From NCBI RefSeq assembly GCF_963675455.1, contig NZ_OY776217.1, forward strand, positions 2,094,001-2,158,000: a stretch of 64,000 nt of DNA. The letters run 5' to 3'. The translations under genes were made by a program, and so were the position numbers. Position 1 is the stretch's first letter, and each line of letters starts with the position of its first letter. This DNA comes from Emcibacter sp. (GTDB lineage: Bacteria; Pseudomonadota; Alphaproteobacteria; Sphingomonadales; Emcibacteraceae). Positions 27,415 to 36,104 of the stretch are shown piece after piece. The notes under the pieces were generated by a model. It was not told where the DNA came from. It saw only the letters and a program-made list of their open reading frames with translations, and made no database searches.

Positions 27415-28461
27415 ATGCCGAAGAACATGCCTGCTGATTGGGAGCCACCTTATCCTTCCTGGTCGCCGAAACTTGGTGATAACGCAGATAGTCTATCGGT
27501 GTGTTACTACGGGTTCCAGAGCCGGGAACCCGGCGCGCAGGATATTGTACATCGGGTAGAGATGTTCCATAGTCAGTTCCTGTTGAGCCTGGGAATTGAA
27601 TGCGCGCCCGATCACACTGATTTTGGTGTATTCACTGACCAGCACGGTTTTGAGAACAGGGTCATCGTTTGTTACTGGCGCAGGCCTGATAAACACCGGG
27701 AATGGGAAAGATACTCAATCTTTCATCTTTGGTTACTTGAAGACGCCCGCCTTGGTGAAGGGTGTGGTTATTGGGTGGAAAGTCACGAGATTCGGTTGAA
27801 GAATTTTGAAACTCTCTTTTCCTCGGAAACGGAAGCCGGCGCGGTGGAAGCCTGGCCAGACCTGGATTTCGGCGAAACCGTTCGTGAACATGCGTACTGG
27901 GGCGGGATGCGGGACAGGATACCGGCTTCCGGGAGCGATAATTTTGAGGCGCAGCCGGACAATTATATTCGAAAGGCGCCAGTTCCCGGCCAATTTGTAC
28001 CGGGACGAGTTGAAGGCTGTCTGCCAAAGAACATCTGTATGATCAGGTCCGGCCAGAACTGGTCTGATTGTCAGTCCAGAGAGGAAATATTTTATCTGGA
28101 AAAGGTACATCCGGTCCTGGAAGAGGGGATGGCCTACCTAGCGGCTAACTCTCTGGAAACCGGATGTCTTTCCTGTCGCCTGATCACAGAAACCTCAAGC
28201 CGGGGCGTACGTCTGAAGAAAAGCTTTGGTCATGCGTTGTTTTCTTCCATGATTGAGCTGGAAACATGGGCGAAGAAACATCCGACACACATGGCGATTT
28301 TTCAGACGTTCCACGAAATGGTGCGGGAATTCAATTTCGAGCTTGATCTTAAACTCTGGCACGAAGTGGCTATTCTTGGCGGGAAAGACTCAAAGGCCTT
28401 CTACATCAACTGCCACAACCGGACAGGTGTTTTACCTCTTCTTACAGGACAGGATCGATAG
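27415..28461 (+). CDS. oxd: Aldoxime dehydratase (heme enzyme)
   Basis: A 348-residue protein of the phenylacetaldoxime-dehydratase family. These heme-b enzymes dehydrate aldoximes to nitriles. The N-terminal region has PADWEPPYPSW, and family blocks include YWGGMRDRIPASGSDNF (residues 161-177), IRSGQNWSDC (210-219) and the C-terminal SFGHALF, HPTHMAIFQTFH (289-300) and LWHEVAI (315-320). The last two hold the likely heme-ligand and catalytic-site histidines; the first two probably hold the Arg and Ser of the active site. AAGGAAAAG precedes the start. Co-transcribed with the nitrilase. It ends close to the convergent PAS array. Confidence 0.92.
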   Translation: MPKNMPADWEPPYPSWSPKLGDNADSLSVCYYGFQSREPGAQDIVHRVEMFHSQFLLSLGIECAPDHTDFGVFTDQHGFENRVIVCYWRRPDKHREWERYSIFHLWLLEDARLGEGCGYWVESHEIRLKNFETLFSSETEAGAVEAWPDLDFGETVREHAYWGGMRDRIPASGSDNFEAQPDNYIRKAPVPGQFVPGRVEGCLPKNICMIRSGQNWSDCQSREEIFYLEKVHPVLEEGMAYLAANSLETGCLSCRLITETSSRGVRLKKSFGHALFSSMIELETWAKKHPTHMAIFQTFHEMVREFNFELDLKLWHEVAILGGKDSKAFYINCHNRTGVLPLLTGQDR

Positions 28462-28508
28462 AAAAACCTGCGAAGGCTCGCGGCAGAGAATACATCGCCG
28501 CCGGTCGG

Positions 28509-28982
28509 TTAGGGCGCTATTGTCCGGTCATGATCAGGGAACAGGTAATACATGCCATACATGATCAGGTTTACAGTGCTATCATCCTCGGAAAAGGGCA
28601 GGCCAATTGCATAATAGTCCAAAAATGATTTCTCGGACCAGACCAGTTGACCCTTGTAGAGATAAGGGGTTTTATTTTCCACCAGCCAGTCATAACGTTC
28701 CTTCATGGTCATCATGCCCGGAATCTGATCCATATACTGGCCTGTGACATCCCGTCCCATGGCTTTTACCGTTGCCGTGCCGACCAGTCGGAAACGATAT
28801 CGCCGGGGGTCATTCTCCACATCAACCAGGGACACATTCGGCAGAAGTGAAGGCACTGCCGCCGGTCGGAAATCTTTCCGGCAGGGCATGGATTTGTCGC
28901 CCCTGATATTCTGCCACAGCAGGAAAAGCTCTTGCAGTTCTTGTGGAGGAATATCGCTGACTTTAATAGGATGCTTGAACAT
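28509..28982 (-). CDS. Single-domain PAS protein (PAS_5 type), paralogue 2
   Basis: A 157-residue protein with the same blocks as its neighbours: LFLLWQNIRGDKSMPCRKDFRP, VPSLLPNVSLVDVENDPRRY, LVGTATVKAMGRDVTGQYMD, ERYDWLVENKTPYLYKG and GLPFSEDDSTVNLIMYGMYY. The reading frame extends 33 codons upstream, but the ATG at 28982 has a CGGAAG site and aligns with the N-termini of the other copies. First of a five-gene minus-strand array and very similar to paralogue 1 at 22102. No output domain is attached. Confidence 0.85.
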   Translation of the reverse strand: MFKHPIKVSDIPPQELQELFLLWQNIRGDKSMPCRKDFRPAAVPSLLPNVSLVDVENDPRRYRFRLVGTATVKAMGRDVTGQYMDQIPGMMTMKERYDWLVENKTPYLYKGQLVWSEKSFLDYYAIGLPFSEDDSTVNLIMYGMYYLFPDHDRTIAP

Positions 28983-29061
28983 TACTTCCGCGTTCCAAGA
29001 ATAGACTGTTCCTGACTTTAACGGCAGAATTCTAATATAGCAATTTTTCTGTGTTGAAAAT

Positions 29062-29568
29062 TCACTGTGGATATACACCAAAAGTTGGCGATTTTTGGTC
29101 TTGGGGAAACTGGTAGCAGGTGCCGTACATAATGATATTCACTTCACTGTCATTGTTGGACAGGGGAAGCCCCACCGCCTCATAATTCAGGAATGATTTT
29201 TGCGACCATACAAGTTGCCCCCTGATAAAATATGGGGTTTTATTTTCCACCAGCCAGTCGAATCTTTCCTTGAGAACAGACACCTCGGGTACTTCATCAA
29301 GATATTTACCGGTGACATCTTTGCCGAGCGCCTTGACCGTTTCTGTGCCTAACAGCCGGCAACAATAGCGTTGTTGAGTATGTTCCGTATCGTTTCCATA
29401 TTCAACATTTACAAGAGAAATATAGGGCAAGAGGTGCGGTACGTCAGCGGGGCTGAAATCTTGCCGTCGGGGCATGGATTTGTCAGCACGTATTTTCTGC
29501 CAGTATATAAAAAGTTCTTTTAAATGGTCCGAGGATATGTCTGGGGTCTCTATGGGTGATTTAAGCAT
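29062..29568 (-). CDS. Single-domain PAS protein (PAS_5 type), paralogue 3
   Basis: A 168-residue member of the array, slightly longer than the others because of an insertion (residues about 58-66, GNDTEHTQQ) in the loop before RYCCRLLGTETVKALGKDVTG. It keeps LFIYWQKIRADKSMPRRQDF, VPHLLPYISLVNVE, ERFDWLVENKTPYFIRG and VGLPLSNNDSEVNIIMYG. The usual SEKSFLDYxA block is altered to SQKSFLNYEA. Function unknown; probably the same ligand-binding role with changed specificity. Confidence 0.83.
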   Translation of the reverse strand: MLKSPIETPDISSDHLKELFIYWQKIRADKSMPRRQDFSPADVPHLLPYISLVNVEYGNDTEHTQQRYCCRLLGTETVKALGKDVTGKYLDEVPEVSVLKERFDWLVENKTPYFIRGQLVWSQKSFLNYEAVGLPLSNNDSEVNIIMYGTCYQFPQDQKSPTFGVYPQ

Positions 29569-29696
29569 TACTGGTCAACCTAACAGTCAGTTAGAATAAT
29601 GCTGGATACTATTACTGCATAAGTTAATTAAAGGTTTCTAATGTAGGTTTTCGAGAGGTTTTTGCCTTTCACAGCAGTCGACATCCGGCGCGTAGG

Positions 29697-30539
29697 CTAT
29701 TTCCCTCGTGCAGTCGGGCGAAGATAGATCACGTAATAGACAAGCCCCACCAGCAGGCTGCCGCCAACCAGGTTTCCGAGGATAACAGGCAGTAGGTTTC
29801 GCAGAAGTCCGAGCCAGGTTATGGCATCGTATGCACCGGCGTAATGACCGGAGGCCTTCAGAAGTATGCCCATGGGGATCAGATACATGTTGGCGATACT
29901 ATGTTCGAAACCTGCGGCGACGAAGGCTGAAATCGGAAAAACAATGGCTATGGCCTTGTCTGTAACGCTGCGACCGGCCAGTGCCATCCACACAGCCATG
30001 CAGACCAGTATATTACAAAGAACACCCCGGAAGAATGCTGTCCAGAAGGGCAATGCGCACTTGATTTGCGCGATTTCAAGGTATTTCCGGGCAATTGCGC
30101 CGTCGTTCATGGCCGGATGTCCGGAATAAAACACAAGAAGCGCCAGTCCGGCGGCCCCGATAAAATTGGCCAGACAGACAATTCCCCAGTTTTTCAGCAG
30201 CGCCGCTGTGGAGACTTTACCGTCAGCCCAGGCCATGGCCAACAGGTTGTTGCCGGTGAAAAGTTCCGCGCCTGCGACAATGACCAGGATCAGACCAAGG
30301 GAGAAGGCCATCCCGCCAAGCGCCTGTCCGGCGGCATATCCGACAGTGGCGTCTGACTTGATCAGCACAAAATAGAGTGCTCCCAATCCGATGAAGGCAC
30401 CGGCCAGTATGCCCAGCATGACAAGGGAAAGCAGGGGGAGTTGTGTTTTGGCGACGCCGACATTTTCCACCCTGCGGGCAATTTCCCGGGGTGCATAGGC
30501 GTCAGAGTCAAACATATCAGATTCAGGTAATTTTTCCAT
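29697..30539 (-). CDS. Formate/nitrite transporter family protein (FNT)
   Basis: A 280-residue inner-membrane protein with six predicted helices, of the pentameric FNT channel family (FocA/NirC/HSC). Signature segments are GAELFTGNN (residues 94-102) and the second half AAGFEHSIANMYLIPMG, which holds the gating-histidine region. FNT proteins carry formate, nitrite or hydrosulfide across the inner membrane; specificity cannot be told. A GGGAAG site precedes ATG 30539. It interrupts the PAS_5 array at the same orientation, between paralogues 3 and 4, so a regulatory relation is possible but unproven. Confidence 0.92.
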   Translation of the reverse strand: MEKLPESDMFDSDAYAPREIARRVENVGVAKTQLPLLSLVMLGILAGAFIGLGALYFVLIKSDATVGYAAGQALGGMAFSLGLILVIVAGAELFTGNNLLAMAWADGKVSTAALLKNWGIVCLANFIGAAGLALLVFYSGHPAMNDGAIARKYLEIAQIKCALPFWTAFFRGVLCNILVCMAVWMALAGRSVTDKAIAIVFPISAFVAAGFEHSIANMYLIPMGILLKASGHYAGAYDAITWLGLLRNLLPVILGNLVGGSLLVGLVYYVIYLRPTARGK

Positions 30540-30650
30540 ATGTTCACTTCCCTCTGGTCACTTTAGCCGGTAAAAATCGGTCGGCCAATCTTATACACAA
30601 GACTGCCCTGAGCGGAGCAAATTTGCGACAGGTCTTATTGTTGGAGGAGG

Positions 30651-31133
30651 TTATTTCTTGATCGGGAAGCGCGTTCTTTCCGATTTCGGAAAATAATATA
30701 CAAGGCCCCACATGATAATATCGACTTTTTTGTCGTCTTCCGAAAAAGGCAGGGCCACGGAGAAATAATCCAGATAGGATTTTTCCGACCAGGACAGGTG
30801 GTCGACATAAATATAGGGCTTTTTATTCTCAACCATCCAGTTATACCGTTCCAGTACGATGGACATGGCGGGAACGTCATTGACATATCTTCCTGTCAGA
30901 TCAATTCCCATGGCTTTTACGGTTTCGGTGCCGACCAGCCGGGTAAGATAGCGGCCCGTGTCATGTTCCACATCTACCATGGCAATATGTGGGAGTATTC
31001 GGGGGATATCAGTGGGTCGAAAATCTTTTCTGGAGGGCATGGATCTTTCCCCCCTTATTTTCTCCCAGTATAAGTACAGTTCTTTCAGGAGATCGGGTTC
31101 TATATCTGAAAGTTCAATGGGGGATTTAAACAT
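30651..31133 (-). CDS. Single-domain PAS protein (PAS_5 type), paralogue 4
   Basis: A 160-residue copy with LYLYWEKIRGERSMPSRKDF, IPRILPHIAMVDVEHDTGRY, RLVGTETVKAMGIDLTGRYV, ERYNWMVENKKPYIYVD and VALPFSEDDKKVDIIMWGLVYYF. A GGAGG site lies eight bases ahead of the ATG at 31133; a GTG three codons earlier is the alternative. A short A/T-rich spacer with promoter-like TATA sequences lies upstream. Function unknown. Confidence 0.83.
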   Translation of the reverse strand: MFKSPIELSDIEPDLLKELYLYWEKIRGERSMPSRKDFRPTDIPRILPHIAMVDVEHDTGRYLTRLVGTETVKAMGIDLTGRYVNDVPAMSIVLERYNWMVENKKPYIYVDHLSWSEKSYLDYFSVALPFSEDDKKVDIIMWGLVYYFPKSERTRFPIKK

Positions 31134-31282
31134 TTTCCCCACCTCCGCGGAGTTTCTGATTTGTATAAATTATATAATTAGTCTCGCGTATAACATCTAA
31201 TAAATGCTTAAAGATGAATCTCTTTCCGATGTTTTTCGTGAAGGATTGGGGGCAAAAGCAGAACGTATGTGCCGTGGCCGTC

Positions 31283-31759
31283 TTAGAGATAACCGGTAGG
31301 TCTTTCCCCCTCGGGAAAGTGGTAATATGTACCATACATGAGAATATCGACAGCTTGACCGTCTTTGGAGAAAGGCAGGGCCAGTGCATAATAGTCCAGA
31401 TATGATTTTTCGGACCAGACCAACTGGCCCTTGTAGAGATAGGGGATGCCGTTTTCTGCAATCCGGTCAAAGCGTTCCCTGACGGCGGACAGTGATGGAA
31501 CCTCATCCAGATATTTTCCGGTAAAATCAAACCCCATGGCTTTCACCGTTTCGGTGCCGACCAGCCTGGTATAATAGCGGTAGGGTTTGTCGCTGACATC
31601 AAACAGGGCAAGATAGGGGAGCAGGGACGGGATTTCCTCGGGCCGGAAATCTTTCCGGCTTGGCATGTGTTTATCTCCTTTGATATTCTGCCAGTAGCTG
31701 AACAGCTCTTGCAGATGATCAGGATCAATATCAGATATTTCCACCGGGGATATGAACAT
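31283..31759 (-). CDS. Single-domain PAS protein (PAS_5 type), paralogue 5
   Basis: A 158-residue copy with LFSYWQNIKGDKHMPSRKDF, IPSLLPYLALFDVSDKPYRYYT, RLVGTETVKAMGFDFTGKYL, NGIPYLYKGQLVWSEKSYLDY and LALPFSKDGQAVDILMYGTYY. The frame is open 65 codons further upstream but the ATG at 31759 aligns with the paralogues and has GGAG ahead. Within the array it is closest in visible pattern to paralogues 2 and 4. Confidence 0.83.
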   Translation of the reverse strand: MFISPVEISDIDPDHLQELFSYWQNIKGDKHMPSRKDFRPEEIPSLLPYLALFDVSDKPYRYYTRLVGTETVKAMGFDFTGKYLDEVPSLSAVRERFDRIAENGIPYLYKGQLVWSEKSYLDYYALALPFSKDGQAVDILMYGTYYHFPEGERPTGYL

Positions 31760-31880
31760 ATTACTTCTTATCTCCTCAGAATGGCGATGTAATTCACCAA
31801 AGCGGCAGTATGCAGTCTTGGATCTTGATTCTAGGGGAAATAAATTACGAAAACAATAATCCCACAGAATAGCTGGTGTG

Positions 31881-32348
31881 TCAGCTATCCGTTTCAGGGA
31901 AAGTATAAAACATGCCGTACATAATGATATCCACCTGATCACCGTTCTCTGCAAATGGAAGGCCCATTGCAGTATAATTCAGGAAGGATTTTTCAGACCA
32001 GTTCAATGCGCCGCTGTAAAGGTAAGGTTTTTTATTTTCCACCAGCCAGTCGTGTCGCCTGATAGATTCCGCCATTCTTGAACGGTCATCCAGATAGTGG
32101 CCCGTTGTATCCCAGCCGACGGCCTTGACTGTTTCTGTACCGACAAGCCGCGAACGATATCGGCGCGGGTTATATTCCACGTCCAGCAAAACAATATGTG
32201 GCAAGAGATGAGGGACGTCAGATGGCTGAAAGTCACGCCGGGCAGGCATGGACTTTTCCTCCTTGATAATCAGCCAGTGCTGGAACAGTTCTTTCAACGG
32301 AGCCGGTTTTATATCTGAGATCTCAAAAGGGGACTTGAACATCAACAT
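31881..32348 (-). CDS. Single-domain PAS protein (PAS_5 type), paralogue 6
   Basis: A 155-residue copy with LFQHWLIIKEEKSMPARRDFQP, VPHLLPHIVLLDVEYNPRRY, RLVGTETVKAVGWDTTGHYL, RRHDWLVENKKPYLYSG and MGLPFAENGDQVDIIMYGMFY. ATGs at 32348 and 32342 are both in frame; 32348 has GGA ahead. The right-hand end of the array. Function unknown. Confidence 0.82.
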   Translation of the reverse strand: MLMFKSPFEISDIKPAPLKELFQHWLIIKEEKSMPARRDFQPSDVPHLLPHIVLLDVEYNPRRYRSRLVGTETVKAVGWDTTGHYLDDRSRMAESIRRHDWLVENKKPYLYSGALNWSEKSFLNYTAMGLPFAENGDQVDIIMYGMFYTFPETDS

Positions 32349-32539
32349 GAAATTCCACAGGACAAAACTATATAATATAAGTCTTTTCTAATAAATCAAT
32401 GATTTATGAAAGTTTTCCGACCAGTGCGGTGCTTTGGAATCCGTAGGCGGCCCAGTTGTCAGACTGCACAGGACTAATAAATTTTACAGGCAAAATAAAA
32501 CAGGCTATAACTCTGTCACATCTGTTGGAGTGAAATATT

Positions 32540-33235
32540 ATGAATATAAAATCTGGTCAGAGGGTCTTGTCCAAAAAGACAGCTGTGGACAGTATTTATG
32601 AAATCCTGAAAGAGCGTATTATTGCCGGTCAGTATCCAGCGGAAACACGCCTGCGTCAGGATGCGCTGGCCAAGGATCTTGGAACAAGCCGCATACCGGT
32701 TCGCGAAGCTCTTTTTCTTCTGGAAGGTGACGGTCTTGTTGAATTTCAGCCGCACCGGGGCGCCGTGGTCAAACCCCTCAGTGTCGATGAAGTCCGTGAA
32801 CTGTTTCGTCTCCGCTCGATGCTGGAATGTGACATGCTGGAGCGCGCCATCCCCAATATGACTGAAAAGGATATTGAGGACGCGGAAGACGCCCTGGCGG
32901 TTTACGACAAGGCGGTCGCCTCCGGTGTGAATACGACCAGCTGGTCGGAATTGAACTGGAAATTTCACTGGACGCTTTACAGCCCCGGTAATACGCCCAT
33001 CACCATGTCTTTGTGCCGGTCCCTGCATGACAATACAGACCGGTACCAGCGTCTCCAGATTTCAATGGAAGGGCAGGCGGAAAAAGGGCGTGAGGAACAT
33101 GCCGATATCCTGCAATGCTGCCGTGACAAGGATATCGAAAAGGCGACAAAACTTATGGCAGAACATATCCTGACCGTCGGTGATATTGTCACCGACTTTA
33201 TTTCCGCCAACCAGGTCTGTCCCTCGAAGAGCTAG
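32540..33235 (+). CDS. GntR family regulator, FCD (FadR-like) subfamily
   Basis: A 231-residue regulator. The N-terminal winged helix-turn-helix (residues about 14-80) has LKERIIAGQYPAETRLRQD and TSRIPVREALFLLEGDGLVEF, characteristic of the GntR family. The C-terminal FCD helical domain (residues about 90-220) has ELFRLRSMLECDMLERAI and a conserved EEHADILQCCRDKDIEKA; it normally binds a small carboxylate with a metal ion. A GGAGTG site supports the start. It is convergent with the FAD-dependent oxidoreductase, with stops overlapping by four bases, and could regulate it if a second promoter or operator exists. Effector unknown. Confidence 0.9.
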   Translation: MNIKSGQRVLSKKTAVDSIYEILKERIIAGQYPAETRLRQDALAKDLGTSRIPVREALFLLEGDGLVEFQPHRGAVVKPLSVDEVRELFRLRSMLECDMLERAIPNMTEKDIEDAEDALAVYDKAVASGVNTTSWSELNWKFHWTLYSPGNTPITMSLCRSLHDNTDRYQRLQISMEGQAEKGREEHADILQCCRDKDIEKATKLMAEHILTVGDIVTDFISANQVCPSKS

Positions 33236-34341
33236 TCTTCAAGTTTTTCTAGAACCTTTTCGGCAATGGCAAGGGAACTGGTCAGGCCGGGGGATTCTAT
33301 GCCCATCAGGTTGACAAACCCCTCAAGGCCGTGATCCGCGGGCCCGTGAATGATGAAATCCTGGCTGGCGATCTCGGGTGGCACAACCTTGGGGCGGATG
33401 CCGCTGTAGGCCGGCTGCAGGCGGCTTTCGTCAAGCCCCGGCCAGTATTTGCGGATGGATTCCACAAACAGCGGCTTGCGGCTTTCATCCACTTCGTAGT
33501 TTTCCTCCTCCACCCACTGGATGTCGGGGCCGAACTTGCCCTGGCCGCCAAGGTCCGGGGTCAGATGGGTGCCGAGACTGCCTTTGGTCGGCACCGGATA
33601 AATCAGATGGTTGAAGGGTATTTTTCCAGCATAGGAGAAATAGTTTCCCTTGGCGAACCATGTCCGGGGAATGGTTGCGGGCTTGAGCTCCTGCAGATTG
33701 GCGGCAAGTGTTGTCGCGCCGAGTCCGGCAGCATTGACAAGGGTTCGGCAGGCCAGCATCATCTCCTGCCCATTGGCTTGTATGCAGGTGAGCACAAAAA
33801 AACCGTCGGAAAGTTCAATATCCGTCACGGTATTTTCATAGGCTGCCACAGCGCCATGAGCTTCTGCATCGCCCAGCAAGGCAAGCATCAGGCCGTGGCT
33901 GTCGACAATGCCGCTGGAGGGCGAATACAGGGCGGCAATGACATTCAGATCCGGTTCCAGTTTGCTGCTGGCGGCTTTGTCCAGAAGCTGCAGGTCAAGT
34001 ACGCCGCAGGCTTCGGCATTGGCCTTGATGTCTCTCAGTTTGCGGGTTTCTTCTTCCGTGGTGGCGACAACCAGTTTGCCCGGCATCCGGTAGTCCACAT
34101 TATACTGGTCACAAAAGTCCCGCATCAGGCGGTTGCCGCGCACACAGAGTTCCGCTTTCAGGCTGCCCGGGGTGTAATAAAGGCCGGCGTGAATGACTTC
34201 ACTGTTTCGGGAGCTGATGCCGGTTCCGATGTCCTTCTCCCTTTCCAGAATAATGACCTCCTGGCCCTGCCGGGCAAGTGCCCGGGCGCAGGCAAGGCCG
34301 ACAACCCCGGCACCGACAACTATTGTTTCAACCTGATCCAT
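33232..34341 (-). CDS. lhgO: FAD-dependent oxidoreductase, L-2-hydroxyglutarate oxidase-like
   Basis: A 369-residue DAO-family flavoprotein. The dinucleotide-binding start TIVVGAGVVGLACARALAR at residues 6-25, SSRNSEVIHAGLYYTPGSLKA (residues 40-61) and IRPKVVPPEIASQDFII match the L-2-hydroxyglutarate dehydrogenase/oxidase group. These oxidise L-2-hydroxyglutarate to 2-oxoglutarate. ATG 34341 has GAGGTG four bases ahead; 13 further codons upstream are open but lack this site. The convergent GntR/FCD regulator, a class that often senses hydroxy acids, fits the assignment but substrate is not proved. Confidence 0.85.
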   Translation of the reverse strand: MDQVETIVVGAGVVGLACARALARQGQEVIILEREKDIGTGISSRNSEVIHAGLYYTPGSLKAELCVRGNRLMRDFCDQYNVDYRMPGKLVVATTEEETRKLRDIKANAEACGVLDLQLLDKAASSKLEPDLNVIAALYSPSSGIVDSHGLMLALLGDAEAHGAVAAYENTVTDIELSDGFFVLTCIQANGQEMMLACRTLVNAAGLGATTLAANLQELKPATIPRTWFAKGNYFSYAGKIPFNHLIYPVPTKGSLGTHLTPDLGGQGKFGPDIQWVEEENYEVDESRKPLFVESIRKYWPGLDESRLQPAYSGIRPKVVPPEIASQDFIIHGPADHGLEGFVNLMGIESPGLTSSLAIAEKVLEKLED

Positions 34342-34457
34342 GCTACACCTCGGGAAAACTGGGAAATTCATAATGCTCAAATATTCTGTTTTTACTCGGC
34401 CCTTTCGGGAAAGCGTTCGATATGGTAGCGTCCGTGAAAATAAAACTGGAGTATAAA

Positions 34458-36098
34458 ATGAAAAGATATCTGTTCGGGATTATGATGTCACTGTCTTTGA
34501 CCGCTTGCGGTGGTGAAGATGGTCAAAAACAGCAGGACGTGAATATTCAGGCGTCGCGCCTTGTAGAAAATATCAAGATACTTGCCTCGGACGAGTTCGA
34601 GGGACGTGCCCCTTCCTCTCCGGGGGAAGAAAAAACCATAAATTTCCTGAAAGAGAAATTCATCGAAGCGGGTTTGAAGCCGGGCAATGGCAACAGCTAT
34701 TTCCAGGAAATAGACATGGTGGAGATCACCGCTTCCCCCGATGCGGTGATGACCGTTACCCACGGTCAGGGGGCTGAGGAGCTGGCATATGGTCCGGGAT
34801 ATATGGCCTGGACCAAACGTGTAGTCGATGGTGTGTCGGTTGGGAATTCGGAAATGGTCTTCGTCGGCTATGGGATTGTCGCGCCGGAATATGGCTGGAA
34901 TGATTATGAAGGCCTCGATGTCAAGGGCAAGACCGTGGTCATCCTGATCAATGATCCCGGTTACGCCACCCAGAATGCGGAACTTTTCACCGGCAACGCC
35001 ATGACCTATTACGGTCGCTGGACCTACAAATTCGAGGAAGCGGCTCGCCAGGGCGCCGAGGCGGCAATCATTATTCATGAAACGGCACCGGCCTCCTATC
35101 CCTGGGACGTGGTGCAGGGGAGTTGGTCCGGACCGCAGTTTTCGCTTGCGTCCAAGGACGGCAATATGAACCGGGTAAAGGTGGAAGGCTGGCTTCCGGG
35201 GGCAACTGCCGAAAAGATCTTCACAGCGGCCGGACTGGATTATACCGCGCAGAAAGATGCGGCGGCAAAGGCAGGCTTCAAGGCGGTAGACCTGAAGGCG
35301 ACTATGTCTTTGAGCCTGGCGAACAACGTTCGCTTCTCCAAATCAAACAATGTGGTGGCGGTTATTCCGGGAACAGAGCGCCCGGATGAATTTGTCATTC
35401 ACATGGCGCACTGGGACCATCTTGGCAAGGATGAAAGCCTGGAAGGCGACCAGATATATAACGGCGCGCTGGATAATGCCACCGGCACCGCCGGCCTGAT
35501 TGAGCTTGCCCATGCCTACATGTCCGGCGCTGTGGAACCGAAACGTTCTGTCATGCTGATGGCGGTGACGGCGGAAGAGCAGGGCCTTCTGGGATCTCTC
35601 TATTACGGCCAGCATCCGATTGTGCCGCTGGAAAAAACAGTAGCGGCGATCAATATGGATGTGCTTGGTCATCTGGGGCCGACCCGGGATGTGACGGTGA
35701 TCGGTTACGGAAACTCCGAACTGGACGGTTATGTGGGAGATGCTGTCAAAAAAGTTGGTCGGGTGGTTCGTCCTGATCCCACGCCGGAGAAAGGTTATTA
35801 TTATCGTTCCGATCATTTCAGTCTGGCCAAGGTTGGTGTTCCCGCGCTTTATATCGATGCCGGGGTGGACCATGTGGAACATGGCGAGGCCTGGTATCTT
35901 GAACAGGCTGCCAAATATACGGCCAACGACTATCACAAGCCATCCGATGAATATTCCGATGACTGGGATATGTCCGGCGCTGTCGAGGATCTGAAGCTGA
36001 TTTATCAGATCGGCCTGCGGCTGGCGACGGAAGACAGCTTTCCCAACTGGCGCGCCGGCACCGAATTCCGTGCCAAACGGGATGCGATGATGGAATAG
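34458..36098 (+). CDS. M28 family metallopeptidase lipoprotein
   Basis: A 546-residue lipoprotein peptidase. The signal MKRYLFGIMMSLSLTACGG ends in the lipobox T-A-C, so it is membrane-anchored. A PA-like insert occupies roughly residues 130-250. The catalytic zinc domain shows HMAHWDHLGKD (first His and Asp), GALDNATGTAGL, TAEEQGLLGS (Glu) and YRSDHFSLAKVGVPALY (last His). M28 enzymes are aminopeptidases or carboxypeptidases with two metal ions. GGAG precedes ATG 34458. It is divergent from the oxidoreductase and followed by a strong hairpin before the PepSY gene. Substrate unknown. Confidence 0.92.
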   Translation: MKRYLFGIMMSLSLTACGGEDGQKQQDVNIQASRLVENIKILASDEFEGRAPSSPGEEKTINFLKEKFIEAGLKPGNGNSYFQEIDMVEITASPDAVMTVTHGQGAEELAYGPGYMAWTKRVVDGVSVGNSEMVFVGYGIVAPEYGWNDYEGLDVKGKTVVILINDPGYATQNAELFTGNAMTYYGRWTYKFEEAARQGAEAAIIIHETAPASYPWDVVQGSWSGPQFSLASKDGNMNRVKVEGWLPGATAEKIFTAAGLDYTAQKDAAAKAGFKAVDLKATMSLSLANNVRFSKSNNVVAVIPGTERPDEFVIHMAHWDHLGKDESLEGDQIYNGALDNATGTAGLIELAHAYMSGAVEPKRSVMLMAVTAEEQGLLGSLYYGQHPIVPLEKTVAAINMDVLGHLGPTRDVTVIGYGNSELDGYVGDAVKKVGRVVRPDPTPEKGYYYRSDHFSLAKVGVPALYIDAGVDHVEHGEAWYLEQAAKYTANDYHKPSDEYSDDWDMSGAVEDLKLIYQIGLRLATEDSFPNWRAGTEFRAKRDAMME

Positions 36099-36104
36099 GA
36101 AACT

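Noticed and set aside
31126..31530. A 134-residue minus-strand frame overlapping paralogue 5 and its spacer
   Set aside because: Out of frame with the PAS_5 gene, rich in Ser/Pro/Trp as typical for shadow frames.
28509..32348. Reading the PAS_5 genes as fragments of one broken large sensor kinase
   Set aside because: Each copy has its own start, ribosome-binding site and full domain; no kinase remnants lie between them.
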